Shown: positions 26,651 through 37,096, counted from the first letter of the stretch. The stretch: DNA of 64,000 nt from an uncultured Christensenellaceae bacterium (GCA_910588615.1 CAJUOI010000003.1:20998-84997), one strand, 5' to 3'. Notes: generated by a model from the sequence alone, not told the origin. Numbers and translations are program-made.

Positions 26651-26935
26651 TTATACGCCGTACAAAGAGGAAATTTTTTGCAACTGCGCGTAAAATTTAA
26701 AAATTCTTCGCTTCACTTCGTTCCGCCCTGAATGACAGACGCGGACAATCGCGCACCACGCGAAGAGCGGCACCCAAATTCGGAGAAGCCGTTTTACGAA
26801 GGAGCCTCCCTTTTCCCGCAATAGAAGCCGGACGCCGAGCGCATAGAACACCGCGCCGAACGGAAAAACGATTGCGGGCAGCCTCTTCCCGATAAAGTCT
26901 TTCTCCGTTTGGATATGCTTCTTTTTCTTGCTCAT
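26651..26935 (-). CDS. Small membrane protein whose C-terminus is encoded by a dispersed repeat
   Basis: This 94-residue frame starts nine bases after the ClC gene. A basic N-terminus is followed by two hydrophobic stretches (LPAIVFPFGAVFYALGV and IWVPLFAWCAIV). The last 30 or so residues come from the short repeat at 26700-26736, so the original protein was probably shorter. The ribosome site is weak. It may be a real ClC-linked membrane protein or a chance frame. Confidence 0.4.
   Translation of the reverse strand: MSKKKKHIQTEKDFIGKRLPAIVFPFGAVFYALGVRLLLREKGGSFVKRLLRIWVPLFAWCAIVRVCHSGRNEVKRRIFKFYAQLQKISSLYGV
26700..26736 (-). repeat. Short dispersed repeat of the 'TGTCATTC...GCGAAGAAT' kind
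   Basis: Read leftwards this stretch begins CTGTCATTCAGGGCGGAAC and ends GAAGCGAAGAATT. This resembles the small intergenic repeats seen in many bacterial genomes whose translations contain SFRAERSEAKNF-like tails. It lies inside the 3' part of the small frame above. Only one copy is in the window, so the assignment rests on resemblance. Confidence 0.4.
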
Positions 26936-26944
26936 GACAGGCTT

Positions 26945-28579
26945 TCAAACACCGCGTCGGATCGATTCCTCTTTTGGCTCTTCCTCGATCCGCGAGCCGA
27001 CGATGGACACCATCGTTTCGTAAAACTCGTTTTTGTCTGTCGTTTCGGCGCGGACGGTGATCAAGTCTCCTTCTTCCAGAAGCGTGTTGCCTTCGGGCAT
27101 CACCTTTTCCTCCCCGCGTTCGACGAGCGTAACGATCACCCCGCTCGGCCAGAGCACGTCGCGGATACGCTTGCCCGCCGCCGTACCGCGGGCGGATGCC
27201 TGAAAACGCTCCGTAAGCCGCAATACGGGGTGAAGTTTGCGCTCTTCCTCCATAACGCCATCGAGCAGCTTGTCGTAAAGTGGCGCGGTGCGGAAAATCG
27301 AACCCGTCAGATACCCCACCGCAATGCCTAAAATGACGGGCAGTAAAAACGTAAAGCTCCAAGTGAGCTCGCTCACCATAACGATGCCCGTGATCGGCGC
27401 CTTGACGACGGTCGTAAAGAAGGTAGCCATACAGATAATGATCAGCGCGTCGGAATAGGCGGAATCCATGCCGATTTTCAAACAGACGAAGTTCAGAAGC
27501 GCGCCCATGCCCGCCCCGACGGAAAGCATGGGAATAAACGCCCCGCAAGGAATTCCCGCCCCCGTATTGACGGCAGTGAACGCGATTTTAAAAACAACAA
27601 TAAGCAGCACGACCGCCCAGACGGGCATCCCGTACGGGCTTTCAAACGAGCCGCCGCTGCCGAGCGCCTCGATAAAATGATGACCGCCGCCCATAACGTA
27701 CGCCAGAAACAGCCCGCACGCCCCTGCAAGCAGAAAGGGGATCACGGGCTTGAAGAGCCCCTTTTGAAAGTTGAGTCTGTCGAAGAGCTTTTTCGATAAA
27801 AAAATCAGATAATAGAACGCCACCCCGACGAGCGCCACGATAACGGAGCAGACGAGAACGATTGCGAGAAACTTCAAATCGAAGGGCGACGTGCCTGCAA
27901 AGGAATAATTCTGAAAGAAAGGCGTCAAGGGGAAGCCGAGCAGCGGGCGCAGCACGTTGCGCACGATGAGCGCCACCACGACGGACGAAAACGAACAGAT
28001 GAATACTTCGGGCGTAAAGCGCTTGTGCGCTTCCTCGAAGGCGAACGCCATGCCCGTCAGGGGCGCGTTGAAGGCAACCGCAATTCCCGCGCACGCGCCG
28101 CTCGTGATGTGGTAACGTCGCATGACCGCCTTGCAACGAAACAAATCGCTCATGCCCGAACCGCACGCGCCGCCGAGCATGATGCTGGGGCCTTCCGCCC
28201 CCGCCGAAAGCCCCATGAATATGGTAAACAGGCTTGCGGCGAACATTCCCGTAAGCACCTGATACCACTTAAAACGCAGCAGACCGCGCGTTGCGCCCTC
28301 CGTCTGCGGAATACCGCTTCCCCTGACGACGGGCAGAAAGCGCGTAACTCCGCCCACGATGATCGCGCCGAGAAAGAGCGCAACGAACAGGAGCGGAATA
28401 AACGCGGGATGCGTACGGAAAAAACCGTAGTAGCAGCGCGCAAACTTTTCCGCGTACGACGTGGCGATATTATACAGCGTAACCACGATTCCGACGAACA
28501 ACCCCGTAATTGCGCCCACGCCCGTAATTTGTATTCCGATCCGCGCTTTTTTGCCGAACCGTTTCATCATATCTTTCAT
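26945..28579 (-). CDS. ClC-family chloride channel/antiporter with C-terminal RCK_C (TrkA-C) domain
   Basis: This 544-residue protein has about ten transmembrane helices and the selectivity motifs GSGIPQ, GAEGPSIMLG (with the gating Glu) and AGIPCGAFIPML. The last 80 residues (RDVLWPSGVIVTLVERG, then EEGDLITVRAET) match the TrkA-C/RCK_C ligand-binding fold, which regulates some bacterial ClC proteins. No ribosome site is strong; ATG 28579 is the best guess, with ATG 28570 or 28567 possible. The gene appears to run with the small frame downstream. Confidence 0.9.
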   Translation of the reverse strand: MKDMMKRFGKKARIGIQITGVGAITGLFVGIVVTLYNIATSYAEKFARCYYGFFRTHPAFIPLLFVALFLGAIIVGGVTRFLPVVRGSGIPQTEGATRGLLRFKWYQVLTGMFAASLFTIFMGLSAGAEGPSIMLGGACGSGMSDLFRCKAVMRRYHITSGACAGIAVAFNAPLTGMAFAFEEAHKRFTPEVFICSFSSVVVALIVRNVLRPLLGFPLTPFFQNYSFAGTSPFDLKFLAIVLVCSVIVALVGVAFYYLIFLSKKLFDRLNFQKGLFKPVIPFLLAGACGLFLAYVMGGGHHFIEALGSGGSFESPYGMPVWAVVLLIVVFKIAFTAVNTGAGIPCGAFIPMLSVGAGMGALLNFVCLKIGMDSAYSDALIIICMATFFTTVVKAPITGIVMVSELTWSFTFLLPVILGIAVGYLTGSIFRTAPLYDKLLDGVMEEERKLHPVLRLTERFQASARGTAAGKRIRDVLWPSGVIVTLVERGEEKVMPEGNTLLEEGDLITVRAETTDKNEFYETMVSIVGSRIEEEPKEESIRRGV

Positions 28580-28604
28580 TCTGATTATTTTATCACAAAC
28601 ACTT

Positions 28605-28652
28605 AAAAAAAGAAAGGATTTCACCCGTTGAAACGGGTGAAATCTTTTTTAA
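28605..28652. terminator. Bidirectional terminator
   Basis: A long near-perfect stem GATTTCACCCGTT/AACGGGTGAAATC (28617-28629 with 28632-28644) has A- and T-runs on both sides. It lies between the alpha-galactosidase stop and the ClC start. Confidence 0.8.
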
Positions 28653-28675
28653 CGTTTTATTACGTTGTTAAATTT

Positions 28676-30838
28676 TTAACGCACTTGCTTCAAATGCCAC
28701 GCCCAGCTGCCGAAATCGGGCAGGCGCGGAAGCAACAGTCCCGCGTTCATCAACGCTTTGCCGCTCGCCGTAATTTTCAGCTCTTCGATTTCGTAGAGTC
28801 CGTCCGCATCCAGTCCGCGCAGATAAAGATATTGGTTATAGTCGCAGGGATTTCCGTGCGTGCGCTCGCCCACGACGTACGCCTCGCTCTTGTCCTTACT
28901 CACCACGCTCATACAGAAATAATCGCCCTCGAGCGGGTTTTTCAAGCGGTACAGATCGCCCTTTAAAACGAGCTCCGCCGTCCTCCGGTACGCTTCCACC
29001 TGCAACTTTGCCAGCGCCTTCTCCTCATCCGTCATTTTCGAAAGATCGAGCTCGTAGCCGAACGCGCCGAGGCTTGCGATATTCCCGCGCGTTTGAAAGG
29101 GCGTCGTCCTCTGCGTCTGATGGTTGGGACAGACGGACACGTGGCAGCTCATCGCCGAAAGCGGATAGCAGACGGAAGTCCCCCACTGAATTTTCGCGCG
29201 CTCGTAGCCGTCGGTGTCGTCGCTCGTCCAGATTTGCGGGAAGTAGTACAGCATTCCCGCGTCGAACCGTCCGCCGCCGCCCGCGCAGCCCTCGAAAATC
29301 ACGTTCGGGAACGCACCCGTCAGCCGCTCCGCCAAATCGTATACGCCCAGTATGTAGCGGTGCATAAACTCACCCTGTCGCTCGGCGGGCAGAGCCGCCG
29401 TAAAGCACTCTGTAATATTTCTGTTCATATCCCACTTGACGTAGGAAATATCGTTTTCCTTTAAAACCTTGCCGACCGTCCCGAACACGTAGTCCACGAC
29501 CTCTTTCCGCGTGAAATCCAACACGAGCTGGTTGCGGCAACGGCAGGGCTCCACGCCCTCCTTGCATATCGCCCAGTCGGGATGCGCGCGGAATAAATCG
29601 CTGTCCTCGTTCACCATTTCGGGCTCAAACCAAAGCCCGAACTTCATGCCGTTCTTTTTACAGCGGTCGATCACCGTTTTTAAGCCGCCCTTTAAAACGT
29701 CTTCGTTTACGAACCAATCGCCCAAGCCCGCGCGGTCGTTCCTGCGCGCACCGAACCAGCCGTCGTCCAGAACGAAGGTATCGATGCCGAGCTTTGCGGC
29801 TTCGTCGATGATGGGGAAGAGTTTCTCGTTGTCGAACCCGAAATAGGTCGCTTCCCAATTGTTTACCACGATCGGACGCTGCCTGTAAACGTAGGCAGGA
29901 TCGATCATCTTCTCCCTTAAAAAGTCGTGAATGCTGCGCGACATCCCGCCCAAACCTTCGTACGAATAGGTGAGTAGCGTCTGCGGCGTTACGAACGTTT
30001 CGCCGCCGTTCAATTGCCAACCGAATCCCACGTCGTTGATTCCGCCCTGCAAGGTCAGGGGTCCGTTCTTGCACCACTCCGCCGTCAGCGCGAACGCGCC
30101 GCTGTATACGAGCTGCACCCCGTAGCATTCGCCCCGTTCCTCCGTGCACCCCTCGGTCAAAATGCCCATAAAGGGATTCGTGTTGTGCGAAGACGCCCCG
30201 CGCAAAGTATGTAACCGCGTAACGCCGTGAGCGATCGGAGCGATTTCCGGAATACGCTCCTGCGCCCAAGTTCCCGCAAGACGCATCATGCGGTAGCTGC
30301 CGTTGGGCAGCTCCGCGCGGAAGGAGAACGCCTTTTTCAGCATAACGGCTTCTCTGCCCGTATTGCGGACGACCGCGTTTCTGACCAACACGTCCGAATC
30401 GTCGCTTGCAGTATAGTACAGATCAACCTCGATCTCCGAAAAGTCGTCTTTCAGCGTGATAATCAGCGTTTCGCCGCCGCTGCGCGCGTGCGGCATTCCC
30501 GCGACTGCGGGCGCTCCCTTCTGCGTGCGGTAAGCGCGGTAGCGAAGCCTGGTCATGCTTGCGCCGTCCCGCCGTTCGAAAATCGCCGTCGGCTCTTTGT
30601 AATCGCCGCGGGCGTAAAAGCCGTATTCCCCGAGCATGGAGTCGAACGCCATATCGGCGTTGAAATCGTCTTTATGCGGCGCAACCGTAGCGCCGATCGC
30701 AAACAGGTAATCCAGATCCCGTTCCGTGATCTTTCCGCCGTAATGCAGGTGTTGCAAAAAGCCCGTTTCCGTTACCGCCATGGCGTAACCGTAACTCTTT
30801 CCGCTCAACAAAAAACGCTTTCCGTCCGCAAGTATCAT
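28676..30838 (-). CDS. GH36 alpha-galactosidase
   Basis: This 720-residue cytoplasmic enzyme has no signal peptide. A GH36 N-terminal beta-supersandwich is followed by the (beta/alpha)8 barrel with WEATYFGF, VLDDGWFGAR, YVKWDMNRNIT (nucleophile Asp) and WTSDDTDGYERAKIQ (acid/base Asp), then a C-terminal beta domain. It releases alpha-galactose from raffinose-type sugars or galactomannan fragments. ATG 30838 follows AAGGAG by seven bases; an extension to 30856 has none. It is transcribed alone from a consensus promoter. Confidence 0.95.
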   Translation of the reverse strand: MILADGKRFLLSGKSYGYAMAVTETGFLQHLHYGGKITERDLDYLFAIGATVAPHKDDFNADMAFDSMLGEYGFYARGDYKEPTAIFERRDGASMTRLRYRAYRTQKGAPAVAGMPHARSGGETLIITLKDDFSEIEVDLYYTASDDSDVLVRNAVVRNTGREAVMLKKAFSFRAELPNGSYRMMRLAGTWAQERIPEIAPIAHGVTRLHTLRGASSHNTNPFMGILTEGCTEERGECYGVQLVYSGAFALTAEWCKNGPLTLQGGINDVGFGWQLNGGETFVTPQTLLTYSYEGLGGMSRSIHDFLREKMIDPAYVYRQRPIVVNNWEATYFGFDNEKLFPIIDEAAKLGIDTFVLDDGWFGARRNDRAGLGDWFVNEDVLKGGLKTVIDRCKKNGMKFGLWFEPEMVNEDSDLFRAHPDWAICKEGVEPCRCRNQLVLDFTRKEVVDYVFGTVGKVLKENDISYVKWDMNRNITECFTAALPAERQGEFMHRYILGVYDLAERLTGAFPNVIFEGCAGGGGRFDAGMLYYFPQIWTSDDTDGYERAKIQWGTSVCYPLSAMSCHVSVCPNHQTQRTTPFQTRGNIASLGAFGYELDLSKMTDEEKALAKLQVEAYRRTAELVLKGDLYRLKNPLEGDYFCMSVVSKDKSEAYVVGERTHGNPCDYNQYLYLRGLDADGLYEIEELKITASGKALMNAGLLLPRLPDFGSWAWHLKQVR

Positions 30839-30870
30839 GCTTCGACTCCTTAACAAAGATGATTTTTTTC

Positions 30871-30899
30871 ATTATATACTAAAACGCGCCTTCTGTCAA
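30871..30899 (-). promoter_or_regulatory. Promoter of the alpha-galactosidase gene
   Basis: TTGACA (30899-30894), a 17-base spacer and TATAAT (30876-30871) are read leftwards. Both hexamers are consensus. Confidence 0.85.
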
Positions 30900-30902
30900 T
30901 GT

Positions 30903-30927
30903 AAAATAAAACCCCTTACGGGGTTCT
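30903..30927 (-). terminator. Terminator after the SDR gene
   Basis: A short stem AACCCC/GGGGTT with loop TTAC (30910-30925) is followed on the minus strand by a T-rich tract. It directly precedes the alpha-galactosidase promoter. Confidence 0.7.
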
Positions 30928-30936
30928 CGGAATAAA

Positions 30937-31791
30937 TTATTTCTGATTGAATTTCCGCATCGTCATGCGGTCGACGAAGCGTTCGGGCAGGAGCTTGTTG
31001 ACGAAGCGCAGAAAGCCGTTTTTCCCGCCCGCCGTAACCACGGGCGAAGGATTCCTTTTCTCGGCAAGCCTTACGATCGCGGCGGCAACAAGCGAGACAT
31101 TCATGCCCCCCTGTTCCATGTTCGCAAGCGCTGCGGAAGCCTTTTTCACCGCTCCCGCGTACTCCGACGCCTCCTCTCTGCCGTAGATGCGGCGGTTATA
31201 GGTAAAGTCCGTCGCAGTGCCTCCGGGAAGCAGCGCGCTCACCCGTACGCCGCGGGTTCGAAGCTCCATATCCGCTTCGCGCGCCAGCATACTCAAAGCC
31301 GCCTTCGAGGAAGAATAAAACCCGTCGTAGGGAATGGGAATATCCCCGCCGAGCGATCCTACGAGCACCGCTCTGCCGCCCCGTTTTTTCAGGTAGGGAA
31401 CGGCGGCGCGCAACGCCTCGATCGCGCCGAAATAGTTGACCTCGAAAAGGTAGCGATAATCGCCGCTCTTGGCGTTTTCCACGGGCGCAGCCATGGAAAA
31501 ACCCGCGGAGTAAATAAGAAGATCGAGTCCGTGCTCCTCTGCGACGGCGCGGATCGCGCGCGTAAGTTCGCCCTCCTGCGCGGCGTCCGCCGTAACCGAT
31601 TTTACCCGTTCGCCCGTGAGCGCGGTGCGCGACACGTTGACGACGTGCCAACCCTTCGATGCGAGCATCAACGCAGTTTCCCGCCCGATTCCGGACGACC
31701 CGCCCACGACGATCGCCGTACGCCGCGGCACGCTTCTCTCCACCGTCTTTTCTACCGTTTTTTCCACCGTTTTCGTTTCTTTGAGTTCCAT
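30937..31791 (-). CDS. Short-chain dehydrogenase/reductase
   Basis: This is a 284-residue Rossmann-fold oxidoreductase with the cofactor motif VVGGSSGIGRETA, NVSR-type ribose contact, LLIYSAGF, and the catalytic Ser and YSSSK. The substrate is unknown. The N-terminus (before residue 25) carries a four-fold KTVEK-like repeat encoded by imperfect 12-base repeats (31742-31777), which is not part of the SDR fold. No strong ribosome site is present; ATG 31791 is taken, and a TTG at 31818 is also in frame. Confidence 0.88.
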   Translation of the reverse strand: MELKETKTVEKTVEKTVERSVPRRTAIVVGGSSGIGRETALMLASKGWHVVNVSRTALTGERVKSVTADAAQEGELTRAIRAVAEEHGLDLLIYSAGFSMAAPVENAKSGDYRYLFEVNYFGAIEALRAAVPYLKKRGGRAVLVGSLGGDIPIPYDGFYSSSKAALSMLAREADMELRTRGVRVSALLPGGTATDFTYNRRIYGREEASEYAGAVKKASAALANMEQGGMNVSLVAAAIVRLAEKRNPSPVVTAGGKNGFLRFVNKLLPERFVDRMTMRKFNQK

Positions 31792-31830
31792 AAATTTAAG
31801 AATAGCCGACTTTCGCAAAAAATATACGCT

Positions 31831-31862
31831 AAAAAATAAGCCGACGAAACCGTCGGCTTATT
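31831..31862 (-). terminator. Rho-independent terminator
   Basis: A 12-base perfect stem AATAAGCCGACG/CGTCGGCTTATT with loop AAAC is followed leftwards by a T-run. It lies upstream of the SDR gene, so it must serve something transcribed from the 31.9-32.3 kb interval. Confidence 0.8.
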
Positions 31863-31883
31863 CGTGTCGATCTGTTTGAATTT

Positions 31884-31964
31884 TTACGCAATCGGCGGCG
31901 TATCGGGCGGGTAAACGGGCGGATTCACGGGAAAATTCGGTTCGATTCCCGATCCCCCGGTCAT
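31884..31964 (-). CDS. Possible 26-residue Pro-rich peptide
   Basis: ATG 31964 with GAGG ten bases upstream opens a 26-codon frame ending just ahead of the terminator at 31831-31862. The peptide starts MTGGSGIEPN and ends in a repeated Pro-rich part (FPVNPPVYPP, then DTPPIA). The frame is also open upstream to 32107 through a hydrophobic stretch, so it may be the tail of a decayed membrane protein. No other support exists. Confidence 0.3.
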   Translation of the reverse strand: MTGGSGIEPNFPVNPPVYPPDTPPIA

Positions 31965-32110
31965 CGTTGCTTTTCCTCGTCCAATTCTCCAAATCCGTAA
32001 CAGAAACCGTTGACGGTTGATCCACCCCGTCATTTCACCGTAAAAGAGCCAAACACCGAACCCGCAAATGCATACGGCGAAAATTCTAAAATCGCATAAT
32101 AAGTATTAGA

Positions 32111-32338
32111 TTATTCTTCGAGATACGAACAAAGAAAATCGACATCCAACCCGATATAATCCAGCCCTTGACCGACAATTACAGAATAACCGACACTTCC
32201 ATCCCGTTCAATCTGTTCACACCCCGCGTCATTTCCGTAAATTACAACATTGGCATCATTTTTCCAATTGCTGAATAAAAACGCCCAAAACGTAAAAGCA
32301 GTCCCGTCTTTAAAAACGGGACTGTCGATAAACGCAAT
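32111..32338 (-). pseudogene. Probable gene fragment lacking a start codon
   Basis: The minus strand reads an open frame of about 75 codons with protein-like composition (NVVIYGNDAGCEQIERDGS, then GLDYIGLDVDFL) ending SYLEE before TAA. It has no ATG, GTG or ribosome site at its beginning and passes through the glnN terminator. It looks like the 3' remnant of a gene whose front was replaced. The family is not recognised. With the item above it fills the 524-base gap before glnN. Confidence 0.3.
32291..32325 (-). terminator. Terminator after glnN
   Basis: An 8-base stem AGTCCCGT/ACGGGACT (32300-32307 with 32316-32323) is followed leftwards by TGCTTTTACG. It lies 18 bases beyond the glnN stop. 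Confidence 0.7.
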
Positions 32339-32342
32339 AGCG

Positions 32343-34421
32343 TTACTTCACGCTGTACATCAATTCGGTATAACCGGGGAAGGGCCAATAGTCCTCGGCA
32401 CACAGCTTTTCCATGCCGTCGGCAAGGCGGCGCACCTCCTCCATATCGGGCACCACGACGTGCGCCATTTTCTGCGAAGCCGCCTTTTCGCCCGCAGGCA
32501 TTTCGGAAAGATCTTTTTCCAACTTCTTCACCGCGTCGAGCATCGCGTCGTTCATGCAGGCAAGCCGTTCGGCAAGCGCGTAGTCGTTTCCGCAGGCGAT
32601 TTTATCGCTGACTGCGCGCTTTGCGGCAATCGCCGAGCAGAGCTCGGTAACGTATGCGTTGACGGCGGGATAAATCTGACGGCGCGCCATTTCCGCCATA
32701 GTGAGCGCCTCTACGTTGATCGTCTTGGTATAATTTTCCAGCTGAATGTTCGCGCGGGCAATCACTTCCTTTTCGGTATACACACCCTGCCCGACGAACA
32801 CCGCGATATTCTCTTCCTTGAAAAATTCGAGCGCGGCATCCGCCGTGTTCTTATTGTTTAACAGTCCCCTCTTTTCCGCCTCCGGCTCCCAATCGGGACC
32901 GTAACCGTTGTAATTGAAGATGACCCTGTAATGCTCCTTCAACAGTTTTACGATATACGCGCGACATGATTTTTCAAAGTCCTCCGCGCCCGAAAGCGCC
33001 TCTACCGCCTCCGCAAACACCTGCGCCGCAATCGTGTTGAGCACGATGTTGGGATCGGCGACGGAAGCCTGCGAGCCGAGCATACGGAACTCGAACTTGT
33101 TACCCGTGAACGCAAAGGGCGAAGTTCTGTTTCTGTCGGTAGTATCAATGGGAAAAATGGGAGATTCGGGCACGCCGATCGAGCCGGGGATCGCCTTTTT
33201 GGGCACGTAACGTTTGCCCATAACGAGGCTGTCTACGATAGCGCCAAGCTGGTCGCCGAGGTACACCGAAATAATTGCGGGCGGCGCTTCGTTTGCGCCC
33301 AGACGGTGATCGTTCCCCGCAGAGGCGACGCAGGCGCGCAAAATACCCTGATATTTATCCGCCGCCGCGATGACGCAGGAGAGGATCAGCATAAACAGCG
33401 TGTTATTTTCGGGATTCTCCCCCGGTTCGAGCAGATTCAGCCCCGTGTCCGTGGAAAGCGACCAATTGTTGTGCTTGCCCGAACCGTTGACGCCTTCGAA
33501 AGGCTTTTCGTGCAGAAGACAGACGAGCCCGTGCTTCTTCGCCACCTTCCTCATCAGTTCCATCGTCAGCTGGTTGTCGTCCACCGCGACGTTCGTCGTC
33601 GTGAACACGGGCGCGAGCTCGTGCTGCGCGGGCGCAACCTCGTTGTGCTTGGTCTTGGCAAAAATGCCGTAGCTCCACAGAGTTGCGTCCAAATCGCGCA
33701 TATAGTCAGCAATGCGCGTCTTTAACGTGCCGAAGTAATGATCCTCCAGCTCCTGCCCGCGCGTCGGGGGTGCGCCAAACAGCGTTCTGCCCGTTAAAAT
33801 CAGATCCTTCCGTTGAAGATATACTTCTTCGTCGATCAAGAAATATTCCTGTTCCGGTCCGACCGTCGTAGAGACCTTACGGCATTCGATGCCGAATAAT
33901 TTTAAAAGCCGTTTCGTCTGCGTGTCGAGCGCCGTCATCGACTTTAACAGGGGCGCTTTTTTATCGAGCGTTTCGCCCGTGTACGATACGAACACCGTGG
34001 GAATGTACAGCGTGCCCTCTTTCACGAATGCGGGCGAGGTGGGATCCCATGCGGTGTAGCCGCGCGCCGCGCTCGTCGCGCGCGTTCCGCCCGAGGGAAA
34101 GCTCGAAGCGTCGGGCTCGCCGACGATCAGGCTCTTTCCCGTCAGCTGCAAAATGACTTTGTCGCCGCAAGGTTCGATAAAGCTGTCGTGTTTTTCCGCC
34201 GTCAGGTTGGTAAGCGGCTGAAACCAGTGCGTATAGTGCGTCGCGCCCTTTTTTACCGCCCAATCCTTCATGGCGTTGGCAACGGCGGAGGCAATCGACG
34301 AATCGAGCGGATACCCCTCGTCGATCGTTCTGCGAAGCGATTTGTAAACCTCTTTGGGAAGCGAATTTTTCATCACTTCGTCGTTGAACACATTGCAACC
34401 GAACGTTTCGGTAACATTCAT
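32343..34421 (-). CDS. glnN: Glutamine synthetase type III
   Basis: This 692-residue protein is typical of the long GSIII family, twice the size of GlnA. Visible motifs include GPEQEYFLID, EVAPAQHELAP, GSGKHNNWSLS for substrate and ATP binding, and RNRTSPFAFTGNKFEFR. It makes glutamine from glutamate and ammonia. ATG 34421 follows AAGGAG by eight bases; the frame upstream to 34526 is outside the promoter at 34449. Its neighbour gdhA makes glutamate from ammonia, so the pair forms an ammonia assimilation locus on separate transcripts. Confidence 0.96.
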   Translation of the reverse strand: MNVTETFGCNVFNDEVMKNSLPKEVYKSLRRTIDEGYPLDSSIASAVANAMKDWAVKKGATHYTHWFQPLTNLTAEKHDSFIEPCGDKVILQLTGKSLIVGEPDASSFPSGGTRATSAARGYTAWDPTSPAFVKEGTLYIPTVFVSYTGETLDKKAPLLKSMTALDTQTKRLLKLFGIECRKVSTTVGPEQEYFLIDEEVYLQRKDLILTGRTLFGAPPTRGQELEDHYFGTLKTRIADYMRDLDATLWSYGIFAKTKHNEVAPAQHELAPVFTTTNVAVDDNQLTMELMRKVAKKHGLVCLLHEKPFEGVNGSGKHNNWSLSTDTGLNLLEPGENPENNTLFMLILSCVIAAADKYQGILRACVASAGNDHRLGANEAPPAIISVYLGDQLGAIVDSLVMGKRYVPKKAIPGSIGVPESPIFPIDTTDRNRTSPFAFTGNKFEFRMLGSQASVADPNIVLNTIAAQVFAEAVEALSGAEDFEKSCRAYIVKLLKEHYRVIFNYNGYGPDWEPEAEKRGLLNNKNTADAALEFFKEENIAVFVGQGVYTEKEVIARANIQLENYTKTINVEALTMAEMARRQIYPAVNAYVTELCSAIAAKRAVSDKIACGNDYALAERLACMNDAMLDAVKKLEKDLSEMPAGEKAASQKMAHVVVPDMEEVRRLADGMEKLCAEDYWPFPGYTELMYSVK

Positions 34422-34448
34422 CTCTCTTTCTCCTTTGATTCTTCCCAT

Positions 34449-34477
34449 ATTATATGAAATTTTCACTTTCAAGTCAA
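34449..34477 (-). promoter_or_regulatory. Promoter of glnN
   Basis: TTGACT (34477-34472), a 17-base spacer and TATAAT (34454-34449) are read leftwards. It lies 28 bases ahead of the glnN start codon. Confidence 0.85.
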
Positions 34478-34488
34478 TCGTTTGCGCC

Positions 34489-34523
34489 TGAAAAAAGGAC
34501 GCGGATTTCTCCGCGTCGTTTTT
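34489..34523 (-). terminator. Terminator after gdhA
   Basis: An 8-base perfect stem GACGCGGA/TCCGCGTC with loop TTTC (34498-34517) is followed leftwards by CCTTTTTT. It separates gdhA from the glnN promoter. Confidence 0.85.
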
Positions 34524-34532
34524 CACCGGTCC

Positions 34533-36170
<1,638 letters not shown>

Positions 36171-36845
36171 CTAAAATCCGCTCTTTTTACGCACCGAAAA
36201 GCCGCGGCGGCGCACTTCGATCAGATGATATTCCTGCTCGCGCTCGAAATCGTACATGCAGGGGCTTTGCGGCGAGGCAAACCGCAACTTTCCAGAAATG
36301 TCCGCCGCCGACGCGTAGCCGTACGCGCACAGACAAACGGGTACGCCGTAGAGATAGGCGTGCGCCCGAATCAGCGTCTGTTCGAGCCCCTCGTTCAGTT
36401 CCTCGAACACGCAAAGCGCAACCTCCGCGCCACAGACCGAAAGCGTTTCGAACACCTGCGGAAAATAAAAGTCCTCGGCGACCACAACGCCGAGCTTTCC
36501 CGCCCGCGTTTCGTAAATTTTTATGCCGGCGCCCGCGCGGTATTCCGATTCGTCGATGCGGTTCACCATATCGGAAACGCCGAGAATACGCCCGCGCTCC
36601 GCCACGACCACGGACTTGCGCCTGACGCCGCGCGCATCGGAATAGCACCCGCTGACGACCACGTTCTGCCGCTCTTTGGAAAGCAGCGCCACGTCCTCGA
36701 AGAGGCTGGTTTCCCCCTTCAGTTCCCGCTCGTAACTGACCTGCCCGAGCGCGGAAAATGGAAAGAGCAGAACGTCCGCCCCCGCACCCTCGTTCCGTTC
36801 GGAAAATTCGTTTAAACCGCCCGCCGTTACAAAACAAATCCGCAT
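36171..36845 (-). CDS. Nitrilase-fold protein lacking the catalytic triad
   Basis: This 224-residue protein follows the carbon-nitrogen hydrolase fold: ADVLLFPFSALG, NVVVSGCYSD, KLGVVVAEDFYFPQVFETL, then GAEVALCVFEEL. In active enzymes the triad is Glu (FPE), Lys and Cys (CYD or CxD). Here the Glu position reads Phe, the Cys position reads Ala in VAED, and no Lys is seen at the usual site in DMVNRIDE. It is therefore probably a non-enzymatic relative with a binding or regulatory role (inference). It stands alone in the locus. Confidence 0.65.
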   Translation of the reverse strand: MRICFVTAGGLNEFSERNEGAGADVLLFPFSALGQVSYERELKGETSLFEDVALLSKERQNVVVSGCYSDARGVRRKSVVVAERGRILGVSDMVNRIDESEYRAGAGIKIYETRAGKLGVVVAEDFYFPQVFETLSVCGAEVALCVFEELNEGLEQTLIRAHAYLYGVPVCLCAYGYASAADISGKLRFASPQSPCMYDFEREQEYHLIEVRRRGFSVRKKSGF

Positions 36846-37040
36846 ATCGTCTCCCCGACTATTATATAGGATTTTTATAAATTTGGTGCATCCGCTCGAT
36901 TGCTCTTTTTAAGTAAAATCGACAAACCCCTTGCGGAATTTATCAATTTTCGGTGGACGACAATGTGTGCCGTAAGAACCGTTTCAAAGGCAAAATCACG
37001 TAGACTCAAAAACCGCAAAAAATAGTCGCTCGGCACAAAG

Positions 37041-37075
37041 AAAAAAAGACTGACAAGATAGTTAGTCTTATCAGC
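37041..37075 (-). terminator. Terminator after the GNAT gene
   Basis: An imperfect stem CTGACAAGA/TCTTATCAG (37050-37058 with 37066-37074) is followed leftwards by seven T residues. It closely resembles the terminator at 37653-37689. The rest of 36846-37096 shows no gene. Confidence 0.75.
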
Positions 37076-37096
37076 CATTCTAGGATAAATTGAAAT

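Noticed and set aside
36875..37078. 67-codon minus-strand frame between the nitrilase-like and GNAT genes
   Set aside because: It spans a terminator, has no ribosome site and shows no protein-like conservation pattern.
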